Shown here: in pieces, positions 24,726-31,295 of the stretch
How positions within the stretch are numbered: the first letter of the stretch is position 1
Layout of the letters: every line of letters begins with the position of its first letter
Assembly: GCA_050732575.1 (NCBI GenBank)
Contig: JBOHRF010000029.1
Location: forward strand, 1-31,295
Direction of reading: 5' to 3'
Length of the DNA: 31,295 nt
Source: JBBDWZ01 sp050732575
GTDB lineage: Bacteria; Gemmatimonadota; Gemmatimonadetes; Longimicrobiales; RSA9
Program-made: the position numbers and the translations under genes
Notes under the pieces: generated by a model
Told to the model about the DNA's origin: nothing
Database searches by the model: none
What the model saw: only the letters and a program-made list of their open reading frames with translations

Positions 24726-26138
24726 ATGAGAAACAAGCAGAAGCTGATCTTGCTCGAGTTCAACGAGCTCACGCCTGCCCTCCTGCAGCAGTTTATCAAA
24801 CAAGGGGAGCTGCCCAACTTCGCGCGCTTCTATCGCGAATCTCTCGTATACACAACGGATGCAGAAGAGAGCGGTGAAACGCTGAATCCCTGGATTCAGT
24901 GGGTGACGGTGCACAGCGGTCTTTCGTACACCGAGCACGGCATCTTCGAGCTGAACGAGGGGCACAAGCTGAAGGAACCATGCTTGTGGGATCTGTTGTC
25001 CGCCCAGGGTCATCGGGTCTGGGTGTGCGGCAGCATGAACGTGCGCTATGACGTTCCGCTCAACGGGTATGTGCTGCCTGACCCGTGGACCGTGAACGTA
25101 GATCCCTACCCGGCGAACGCGGGCCTGGACTCGTATTTCCGCTTCGTCCAGACGCAGGTCCAGGAGCACACCAATGACCAGATGGCGCTGACCGCAAGTG
25201 ACTATGCCCGCTTCCTGAAATTCATGGTGTCACACGGGCTTTCGGCGCACACTACGGCGGCCATTGTGCGACAGCTCACGAAAGAGCGGGTGGGGGACGG
25301 GAAATGGAAGCGCGCCGTTATTCTGGACAAACTGCAATTCGATGTATTCCGCTCCATATTCCAATCGCAGAAACCACAGTTCTCGACCTTCTTTCTGAAT
25401 AGCACGGCGCACATGCAGCACGCCTACTGGCGCTACATGGATCCCGAACCTTTCAAGGTGAAGCCTACGGAGGACGAGCGTTTGGATTACGGTGACGCCG
25501 TTCTGTACGGGTATCAAGAGATGGACGGCCTGCTGGGTCGGTTCCTGAAGCTCGCTGGTGACGATGTCACGTTGGTATTTGCCACCGCGCTCGGTCAGCA
25601 GCCTTGCCTGCTGTATGAAGACACGGGTGGCAAGCGCTTCTATCGGCCGCGCGATTTCGAGCGCTTTCTTGAGTTTGCCGGTGTTACGGTGGCCCACAAG
25701 TGTTCTCCTGTGATGTCTGAGCAATTCCACGTGCACCTGAATAGCGAGGCCGATGCGGGCCTGACCGAGCAGCGCCTGCGCGCGCTCCAGGTTGATGGTC
25801 GACCGCTGATGCGCACGCTGCGAGAAGGCGCTCATACCGTGTCCGCCGGAGCTGCGCTATTCGATGCGATACCCGAAACGGCCGTGCTCAGCAACGAGCA
25901 GGGACGTTCGGTCAGCTTCTTCGAGCAGTTCTACGGGTCCGAGACGGTGAAAAGCGGCATGCATCACCCGGATGGCGCCTTGTGGATCCGGACACCGGAG
26001 CGGGAGCATCGCGTGTTCGAGGACCGTGTCTCGCTACGCTCCGTGGCCCCAACGGTGCTGAAGATGTTTGGTGTCGAGCCGCCCGCGTTCATGAAGGCCG
26101 ATGCGCTCGAGTGGAGCTCAGAAAAGGTGGTCGCCTAA
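24726..26138 (+). CDS. Alkaline-phosphatase-superfamily protein with altered metal site
   Basis: 470 residues from ATG 24726 (weak AGGA upstream). The order of blocks follows type I phosphodiesterases: KLILLEFNEL at the first strand, WVTVHSGLSYTEHGIF where the nucleophile segment ends, NSTAHMQHAYW at 225-235 and, near 286-292, ATALGQQ. Active members read DG or D at the first strand and SDHG at the last block; here Glu/Asn and ATALGQQ replace them, so at least two metal ligands seem lost. No signal peptide or membrane helix is present, so the protein appears cytoplasmic. It could be a binding or scaffold protein or use a different mechanism. It precedes the carbamoyltransferase by about 300 bases. 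Confidence 0.7.
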   Translation: MRNKQKLILLEFNELTPALLQQFIKQGELPNFARFYRESLVYTTDAEESGETLNPWIQWVTVHSGLSYTEHGIFELNEGHKLKEPCLWDLLSAQGHRVWVCGSMNVRYDVPLNGYVLPDPWTVNVDPYPANAGLDSYFRFVQTQVQEHTNDQMALTASDYARFLKFMVSHGLSAHTTAAIVRQLTKERVGDGKWKRAVILDKLQFDVFRSIFQSQKPQFSTFFLNSTAHMQHAYWRYMDPEPFKVKPTEDERLDYGDAVLYGYQEMDGLLGRFLKLAGDDVTLVFATALGQQPCLLYEDTGGKRFYRPRDFERFLEFAGVTVAHKCSPVMSEQFHVHLNSEADAGLTEQRLRALQVDGRPLMRTLREGAHTVSAGAALFDAIPETAVLSNEQGRSVSFFEQFYGSETVKSGMHHPDGALWIRTPEREHRVFEDRVSLRSVAPTVLKMFGVEPPAFMKADALEWSSEKVVA

Positions 26139-26435
26139 CGCTGCCTCACTGGAGTCGCGCGCCGGCGTAGGCCCGATTCGGCCAGCCGGTGCGCGCCCGT
26201 GCCGGCTGTGACCATGAATTTGAGTTCCCCGGGACCTGCCACCTTTGTAGCGTAAACGCAACAGTGACCGACCTGGAAGGGGGGGCAATCAACCCCTCAT
26301 AAAACGCTGCAAGGTATTTACTTTCAGAATGTTACGTACGGTGGGCGGGCGAGCGGGTCAGCCCGTCCGAGTCTTGCACGACCGCCTGCGCGACTGATCA
26401 CCGAATCAAACCAGGTCCACTTCACGGAGCTCGTT
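26139..26435. other. Leader of the carbamoyltransferase operon
   Basis: 297 bases without a gene. An AT-richer part at about 26296-26335 could hold a promoter, although no good -35/-10 pair is present. A hairpin with arms 26343-26350 and 26361-26368 (GGGCGGGC with GCCCGTCC, one G-T pair) lies about 70 bases before the TTG start. A G-run and C-run pair at about 26277-26297 could form another. Confidence 0.4.
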
Positions 26436-28253
26436 TTGGAGATACTCGGCATTTCTGCGTTTTACCACGACAGCGCCGCGTGTTTGTTACGCGATGGCGA
26501 AATTGTGGCGGCAGCGCAGGAGGAGCGTTTTACGCGCAAGAAGGGGGACTCCAACTTCCCCAAACAGGCGGTCGAATTCTGCTTGAAACAGGGCGGCATC
26601 ACGGTCGCGGACCTGGATTATGTTGGGTTCTACGACAAGCCCCTGCTCAAATTCGAACGCATCCTGGAAACGTATCTGGGTGTCGCGCCCAAGGGCGTAG
26701 GGCAATTCCTCAAGGCCGGCCCTCTGTGGATGAAGGAGAAGCTCTTCACAGACCGGGAGCTTCGGGACGCGCTTGGTTACATGGGTCCGCTGATGTATGC
26801 GGAGCATCATGAATCGCATGCAGCCAGCGCATTCTTCCCGTCGCCGTTCAAGGAAGCCGCAATCCTGACGATGGATGGCGTGGGCGAATGGGCGACTTCG
26901 ACGATCGGCGCGGGTCGCGGCAACGAAATGGAAATCATCAAGGAGCTGCGCTGGCCCGATTCGCTGGGATTGCTTTACTCGGCCTTCACGTATTTCACGG
27001 GCTTCAAAGTAAACTCCGGCGAATACAAGGTGATGGGTTTGGCGCCCTACGGCCAGCCGAAGTACGTCGACCTGATCTACCAAGAGCTGATGGAGTTGCG
27101 GGAAGACGGTTCGTTCACCCTCAATCAGGCTTATTTCAACTATCTGGCTGGCCTAACCATGACGAACGGTGGATTTGCCCAGTTGTTTGGCGGTCCTCCA
27201 CGCGTTCCGGAATCCAAGCTGACGCAGCGCGAGATGGATCTGGCGCGTTCGGTCCAGGTGGTCTGTGAAGAGGTCATGCTGCGCATGGCGCGCACGGCGC
27301 ACAAAGAGACTGGCCTGGATGCGTTGTGCCTGGCTGGCGGCGTGGCTTTGAATTGCGTCGGCAATGGCAGGCTATTGCGGGAAGGCCCGTTCAAGGAAAT
27401 CTGGATTCAGCCGGCCGCAGGTGACGCGGGCGGCGCGCTGGGCGTTGCACAGCTGATATGGCACCGGGAAGGAAAGGGCGCGCGCACGGTCACGGCCGGG
27501 AAGGACGCCATGAAAGGCGCCTATCTGGGACCGGCTTTCAGCGACCCGGAGATCGAGTCATTTCTCAAACAACGCGGCATTCCCTTCGAGCGACTCGAGC
27601 GGCCTGCCTTGCACAGCAAAGTAGCCGACCTGCTAGCGCAGGAAAAAATCGTTGGCTGGTTTGACGGTCGCATGGAGTTCGGACCGCGTGCCCTGGGTTC
27701 ACGCAGTATCCTGGGTGACCCGCGCAGTCCGCGCATGCAGGCGCAGATGAACATCAAGATCAAATTCCGCGAGGGCTTTCGTCCCTTTGCGCCCAGCGTC
27801 CTGCGGGAACGGGTAGCGGACTATTTCGAGATGAACTGCGACTCGCCGTACATGCTGCTAGTGGCACCGGTCAAGGACGAGCGGCAAATCCCCATGTCCG
27901 ATAAGCAGCATCTGCTGTGGGGCATCGACAAGCTCAACGTACCGCGCTCGGACCTTCCGGCCATCACGCACATTGATTACTCGGCGCGGGTTCAAACCGT
28001 GACACCGGATACCAACCCGAACTACTACGCGTTGATCAAGGAATTCGAGAACAAGACCGGTTGTGCGGTTCTGGTGAACACCTCGTTCAACGTGCGCGGT
28101 GAGCCGATCGTCTGTACACCGGAAGATGCTTACCGCTGCTTCATGCGCACACACATTGACTACCTGGTATTGGGCACCTACCTGCTGGACAAGCAGGTGC
28201 AACCCGTATCTGAGGAGGATCAGAGTTGGCTGCAGGAATTCCAGCTCGATTGA
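26436..28253 (+). CDS. O-carbamoyltransferase (NodU/CmcH family)
   Basis: 605 residues, full length for the family. The start is TTG: ILGISAFYHDSAACL begins two codons later exactly as in relatives, and GGAG sits six bases upstream. HHESHAASAFFPSPF (near 124) and TMDGVGEW form the Kae1-like active site; FGPRALGSRSILGDPR (near 414) and NTSFNVRGEP (near 548) mark the C-terminal domain. It transfers carbamoyl from carbamoyl phosphate, via carbamoyl-adenylate, to a hydroxyl, in the cytoplasm; here probably on a sugar of the polysaccharide precursor. It overlaps the SxtJ-like gene by 28 bases and leads a conserved trio. Confidence 0.95.
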   Translation: MEILGISAFYHDSAACLLRDGEIVAAAQEERFTRKKGDSNFPKQAVEFCLKQGGITVADLDYVGFYDKPLLKFERILETYLGVAPKGVGQFLKAGPLWMKEKLFTDRELRDALGYMGPLMYAEHHESHAASAFFPSPFKEAAILTMDGVGEWATSTIGAGRGNEMEIIKELRWPDSLGLLYSAFTYFTGFKVNSGEYKVMGLAPYGQPKYVDLIYQELMELREDGSFTLNQAYFNYLAGLTMTNGGFAQLFGGPPRVPESKLTQREMDLARSVQVVCEEVMLRMARTAHKETGLDALCLAGGVALNCVGNGRLLREGPFKEIWIQPAAGDAGGALGVAQLIWHREGKGARTVTAGKDAMKGAYLGPAFSDPEIESFLKQRGIPFERLERPALHSKVADLLAQEKIVGWFDGRMEFGPRALGSRSILGDPRSPRMQAQMNIKIKFREGFRPFAPSVLRERVADYFEMNCDSPYMLLVAPVKDERQIPMSDKQHLLWGIDKLNVPRSDLPAITHIDYSARVQTVTPDTNPNYYALIKEFENKTGCAVLVNTSFNVRGEPIVCTPEDAYRCFMRTHIDYLVLGTYLLDKQVQPVSEEDQSWLQEFQLD

Positions 28254-28630
28254 CGCCCGCCGAAGGGCGCAAATTCGGGCTCACAGTGGGCGGTGCGTTT
28301 CTCGCCCTCAGCCTCATCATGTGGTGGCGCGGCCACCAGACGTTGCTCACCATCACGCTCACACTGGGTGTGCTCCTGGTATTGGCCGGGTTATTGATCC
28401 CCGGACAGCTGGGACCCGTCTATCGCGGTTGGATGAAATTCGGCCTGGTGCTTTCCAAGGTCACGACGCCGATTTTCATGGGCGTGGTCTTTTTCATTGT
28501 TATCACTCCGATCGGCTTGATTCGGCGGCTGGCAACGGGTAATACGCTCATCCCGAAGCGGACCACGGATTCGTATTGGCATGCACGGCCAGAGGGACAG
28601 CGGCGCGGCAATCTCAAACGGCAGTTCTAA
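28226..28630 (+). CDS. SxtJ family small membrane protein
   Basis: 134 residues with three hydrophobic helices (about 17-34, 40-60 and 78-98) and a basic C-terminal tail. The start is TTG 28226, inside the end of the carbamoyltransferase gene, with a strong GAGGAGG seven bases upstream. The family is named from saxitoxin clusters, where its member sits by a carbamoyltransferase; its function is unknown. Constant linkage to the carbamoyltransferase suggests that it anchors the soluble enzyme at the membrane or presents lipid-linked substrate, an inference. Fifteen bases separate it from the next small gene. Confidence 0.88.
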   Translation: MAAGIPARLTPAEGRKFGLTVGGAFLALSLIMWWRGHQTLLTITLTLGVLLVLAGLLIPGQLGPVYRGWMKFGLVLSKVTTPIFMGVVFFIVITPIGLIRRLATGNTLIPKRTTDSYWHARPEGQRRGNLKRQF

Positions 28631-28645
28631 CGGAGGGATCAAATC

Positions 28646-28798
28646 ATGGCCAGTTTGGCACGCGAGATCTGGGCGTTCATGCGTGAGCGCAAGAAATGGT
28701 GGCTATTGCCCATTCTCGTCATTATGGGTTTGGTGAGCGCGCTGTTGGTGCTCGCACAGGGGTCCGCGCTCGCGCCCTTCGTGTACACGATCTTCTAA
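28646..28798 (+). CDS. DUF5989 small membrane protein (50 aa)
   Basis: A 50-codon gene, with CGGAGGG ten or fewer bases before ATG 28646. The protein has a charged helix (LAREIWAFMRERKKWW), one membrane helix at about 19-38 and a short tail ending in VYTIF. This pattern matches DUF5989, which regularly follows an SxtJ-like gene and a carbamoyltransferase. Function unknown; it probably forms a membrane complex with them. Easily missed because of its length. Confidence 0.85.
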   Translation: MASLAREIWAFMRERKKWWLLPILVIMGLVSALLVLAQGSALAPFVYTIF

Positions 28799-28812
28799 CA
28801 AACCGCAACGCC

Positions 28813-28841
28813 GAGCACCCGAAGTTTGTCCTCGGGTGCTC
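28813..28841 (+). terminator. Hairpin after the carbamoyltransferase trio
   Basis: GAGCACCCGA and TCGGGTGCTC form a perfect 10-bp stem around a nine-base loop, starting 15 bases after the DUF5989 stop. A pure T-run does not follow at once (ACGTTTGCC), but position and strength make it the probable end of the operon. Confidence 0.6.
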
Positions 28842-28885
28842 ACGTTTGCCTCTCGCTTTTCGCGCCCGCATGCGTTCGGCGCCGG

Positions 28886-29713
28886 ATGGGGGGTTTTCTG
28901 CGGCCAACAGATTTGCACGGACTCCGGTTCAGTGAGGGCGACGTGTTGCCCAGGCCGCTCGTACAGGTTTGGCTGGTCGACCTGGACGAGGCGGCGTTTC
29001 CTGCGCACTGGCTAACACAACTACTGGCGCCCGATGAGCAGCTCAGGGCGGCCCGTTTTCGCTTTGAACGGGATCGTCAGCGATACGTGGTCGGGCGCGG
29101 AATGTTGCGCGTGTTGCTGGGAGTGTATCTGGGTGAGAGTCCCGACCAGCTGAAGCTTGTGCAGGGTGCCTCGGGCAAACCTTTCCTGCAATCAAAATCG
29201 AACCGGCAACCGCTGCATTTCAATCTTGCCCATGCAGGTGGTCGGGCGGCATTCGCGTTCACGTACACGGCCGAGCTGGGTATCGATTTGGAGAACGTGC
29301 GGCCAGTGGAGGAAATGCAAAACATTGCAGACCGCTACTTCTCCTCGCCGGAAGCCGAGACCCTGCGCTCGTTCCCGGAGCCGCAACGCGCGGGCGCATT
29401 TTTCCGGGTCTGGACTCGCAAGGAGGCGGTGGTCAAGGCAATTGGTGAAGGCCTGGGCCGGCCATTCGATCACTTTGCCGTTCCGTGCGCGACCGACTCG
29501 CCCCTGGAAGTCCGGTGGCTGGTCGACGACCCCATTAGCGCCGGGGACTGGTCTCTCTGTCACTTCGATCCCGGTCCAGGTTTTGTGGGCGCTGTGGCCG
29601 TGCAATGCGCAAATGCCCGCCTCGAGGTACTTAGACTGGGCGCCACGGAGCTGAATTGGGACCTCATGCGCGCGTCACAGCCCGCGGGTGCCAGATACGC
29701 GTCGCAGCACTAG
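28886..29713 (+). CDS. 4'-Phosphopantetheinyl transferase (Sfp type)
   Basis: Moves 4'-phosphopantetheine from coenzyme A to a serine of a carrier protein, making it active. The Sfp signature is complete: GIDLENVRP with D134, and WTRKEAVVKAIGEGL starting at W176, plus NLAHAGG before them. Length is 275 residues from ATG 28886; GTG 28943 (GAGGG just upstream) would give 256 residues and is equally plausible, while the open frame farther upstream crosses the hairpin and is not used. It lies between the carbamoyltransferase trio and the adenylation-domain gene, so it probably serves a carrier domain of that system. Confidence 0.93.
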   Translation: MGGFLRPTDLHGLRFSEGDVLPRPLVQVWLVDLDEAAFPAHWLTQLLAPDEQLRAARFRFERDRQRYVVGRGMLRVLLGVYLGESPDQLKLVQGASGKPFLQSKSNRQPLHFNLAHAGGRAAFAFTYTAELGIDLENVRPVEEMQNIADRYFSSPEAETLRSFPEPQRAGAFFRVWTRKEAVVKAIGEGLGRPFDHFAVPCATDSPLEVRWLVDDPISAGDWSLCHFDPGPGFVGAVAVQCANARLEVLRLGATELNWDLMRASQPAGARYASQH

Positions 29714-30131
29714 TTGGAGCTGCTGTCGCGCGCGAGAAACGGGTAAACCGAGCTGTGCGTTGCGGTGATGCAACAACCCCCGTACGTATCGTTCCATCAA
29801 TCTGATGCAAAATCTCGCTTCTTGTTGCAGGGCAGCCGCTTATATGGGTTTCCATGGCAAAGCGCGCTTCTTGCTCCAGGGAAGCGCCGGAATCTCGGAC
29901 GGCGATACCAATCGCCCAGGTGTGATCTCGACCCGTTTCTTACCATTTCGAAGGCGATGCCGCCGGCTTGAGCGAGCGGTGGTGCCTGACCCATGGACGG
30001 GCTGGCAATGTGGAATCAACGGCTCGACGTCACCGTTGTATTGGGACTGGCAGGACTCGACGAGAAGCTCCGGGGATTCAGGCAGGACGAGTGGTGTCGA
30101 AGCAACCGAATGACCAGGACCTGAGGGTCAG
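29714..30131. other. Gene-free stretch before the adenylation-domain gene
   Basis: 418 bases without a supported gene; short frames on both strands have no family resemblance. It holds a near-direct repeat (29816-29881) and inverted copies of TGCAACAA (29769-29776) and TTGTTGCA (29822-29829). It probably contains the promoter of the NRPS-like gene. Confidence 0.45.
29816..29881 (+). repeat. 17-base near-direct repeat
   Basis: CGCTTCTTGTTGCAGGG (29816-29832) and CGCTTCTTGCTCCAGGG (29865-29881) agree at 15 of 17 positions, 49 bases apart, in the leader of the adenylation-domain gene. The spacing is near five helical turns, so both lie on one face of the DNA; they could be twin regulator sites. 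Confidence 0.4.
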
Positions 30132-31295
30132 GTGAGCGATCTTACCAAACAAGCCGGGGCAGTGAGCGCACAGGAACCCATCGTCGGACCCTGGCCAGCC
30201 GTCCCAGAAGCGGCGCACGTGAGTGTCGCGAAACAGGCGGCGTGCCGGCCTGATGTTGCCGCCGTCCGGTGCGGCGAACATGTGCTCACCTACCGCGAGC
30301 TGAACGAACGAGCCAACCGAATCGCGCATCGTCTGATTTCGCTGGGCGTGCAGCCCGGGCAACTGGTGAGTGTATGTGCGGAGCGAGGCACGGAGCTGAC
30401 GCCCGCAATCCTGGGGGTACTGAAGGCCGGAGCAGGCTATGTACCCGTCGATCCGAGTTATCCGGCCGAGCGAATTGCTTTCGTACTGCGCGATGCGGTC
30501 ACCGAGGTGGTGGTCAGTCAACGGCACCTGGTGGACCGGCTCAATTTGCACGACCGCGCAGTGTTGTTCTTAGAAGATGATCTTTCGGCATATCCGACCA
30601 TCGATCCGCCGATCGAGTGGAACCCCGATCATCCGGCCTATGTGATCTACACGTCCGGTTCGACGGGCGAGCCGAAGGGCGTGATCATCACGCAGGCCAA
30701 CCTTGCTCACTATTTGCGCGCTTTGCCAGCGCGCATCGGCGTGCGCGACGATGACGTCTATTTGCACACAGCGTCGATCGCATTTTCGTCATCAGTGCGC
30801 CAACTCTTTATGCCGCTCAGTTTGGGCGCGCAATGCGTGATTGCACCTCGCCCGTTGACCGAGAACCCGGTTGAGCTATTTGGCGAGATCAAGCGAGCCG
30901 GCGTGACCGTAATCGATCTCGTGCCGTCGTATTGGCGCGCCTGCAACCAAGCGCTGCGCAGTCTGCAACACGCCGAGCGGACCGAGCTGCTGGACAACCG
31001 GCTGCGCCTCATTGTATCCGCCAGTGAACCGCTGCCTACCGATGTCGTACAGGAGTGGCGAGAGTCGCTCGGTATGCGCACTGATGCCATCAACATGTTC
31101 GGTCAGACCGAGACCACGGGCATTGTGGCGACTTTCCCGATTCCCGAAGATCTCACGACGTTGGGTCGGATCATGCCGGTGGGGCGGCCGCTGGCGAACA
31201 CCGAACTGTATTTGCTCAACGGCAGCAGCGAAGTACCGGACGGGTCCGTGGGCGAGGTCTACGTGGGCGGTGCAGGCGTGGGTGCAGGCTACCTG
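30132..31295 (+). CDS. NRPS-like adenylation domain protein, C-terminus beyond window
   Basis: An open frame of 388 codons to the window end. GTG 30132 is supported by GAGGG upstream and an in-frame stop at 30111. The adenylation core motifs are in order: LTYRELNERANRIA (A1), LKAGAGYVPVDPSYP (A2), YTSGSTGEPKG at 173-183 (A3), ASIAFSSSVRQLF at 214-226 (A4), and NMFGQTETT near 322 (A5). The protein starts with the A-domain and has no condensation domain before it. At A4 the residue aligned with GrsA Asp235, which holds the alpha-amino group, is S219. The substrate is therefore probably not a standard alpha-amino acid. A carrier domain is expected beyond the edge. An exosortase-associated acyl ligase is an alternative identity. 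Confidence 0.88.
   Translation, partial: MSDLTKQAGAVSAQEPIVGPWPAVPEAAHVSVAKQAACRPDVAAVRCGEHVLTYRELNERANRIAHRLISLGVQPGQLVSVCAERGTELTPAILGVLKAGAGYVPVDPSYPAERIAFVLRDAVTEVVVSQRHLVDRLNLHDRAVLFLEDDLSAYPTIDPPIEWNPDHPAYVIYTSGSTGEPKGVIITQANLAHYLRALPARIGVRDDDVYLHTASIAFSSSVRQLFMPLSLGAQCVIAPRPLTENPVELFGEIKRAGVTVIDLVPSYWRACNQALRSLQHAERTELLDNRLRLIVSASEPLPTDVVQEWRESLGMRTDAINMFGQTETTGIVATFPIPEDLTTLGRIMPVGRPLANTELYLLNGSSEVPDGSVGEVYVGGAGVGAGYL

Noticed and set aside
25230..25835. Minus-strand frame of 201 codons
   Set aside because: Antisense shadow of the phosphodiesterase-like gene with no motif of its own.
26487..27083. Minus-strand frame of 198 codons
   Set aside because: Antisense shadow of the carbamoyltransferase, which is complete and well conserved.
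1..31295. CRISPR arrays, tRNA, rRNA or intact insertion sequences
   Set aside because: No regularly spaced repeats, tRNA-like cloverleaf, rRNA-like sequence or transposase was recognised on reading the window.

Overview
The window (31,295 bp, GC-rich, roughly 55-60 % by eye) looks like part of the chromosome of a proteobacterium. A gamma- or betaproteobacterium is most likely, because it carries an exosortase, EpsI, and the deacetylase and FemAB-type proteins that accompany the XrtA/PEP-CTERM system in those groups. Genus cannot be called. Almost every gene fits one job: making, modifying and exporting an extracellular polysaccharide. The last genes enter a carrier-protein-dependent (NRPS-like) locus.

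Layout. Positions 1-101 (minus) hold the start of a probable Wzz-like inner-membrane protein cut by the window edge. A gene-free stretch of about 0.8 kb follows, then an unrecognised 218-aa protein, a sigma-54 response regulator and an overlapping soluble histidine kinase (897-4247). Next is a tight cassette of polyprenyl-phosphate sugar transferase, exosortase and EpsI (4513-6778, start/stop overlaps). Then come a divergent deacetylase-like protein (7106-8086), two minus-strand genes (CapK-like adenylate-forming ligase and GT39-like membrane glycosyltransferase), a GT2 enzyme, and two more minus-strand genes (acyltransferase 3 and nucleotide-sugar dehydrogenase). From 15305 everything runs on the plus strand: DUF3473-type polysaccharide deacetylase, FemAB-like protein, membrane GT2, a small protein, O-antigen ligase-like protein, SGNH protein, GT4, second SGNH protein, a degenerate alkaline-phosphatase-superfamily protein, a carbamoyltransferase/SxtJ/DUF5989 trio, a hairpin, a 4'-phosphopantetheinyl transferase, and an adenylation domain that runs off the right edge.

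Working model. The sugar transferase primes undecaprenyl phosphate. The GT2/GT4/GT39 enzymes extend the unit using sugars that include a uronic acid made by the dehydrogenase. The O-antigen ligase-like protein polymerises or ligates it. Acyltransferase 3, the SGNH proteins, the deacetylases, FemAB and the carbamoyltransferase decorate it. Exosortase/EpsI would sort PEP-CTERM-like proteins to the surface, but no substrate is visible here.

Points most worth a second look are: the A-domain whose alpha-amino-binding Asp is Ser, next to a PPTase at the border of a polysaccharide locus; the phosphodiesterase-like protein that appears to have lost metal ligands; the carbamoyltransferase/SxtJ/DUF5989 unit with two TTG starts; the soluble kinase with an unrecognised N-terminal region; and a REP-like palindrome. 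No rRNA, tRNA, CRISPR array or intact transposase was seen.
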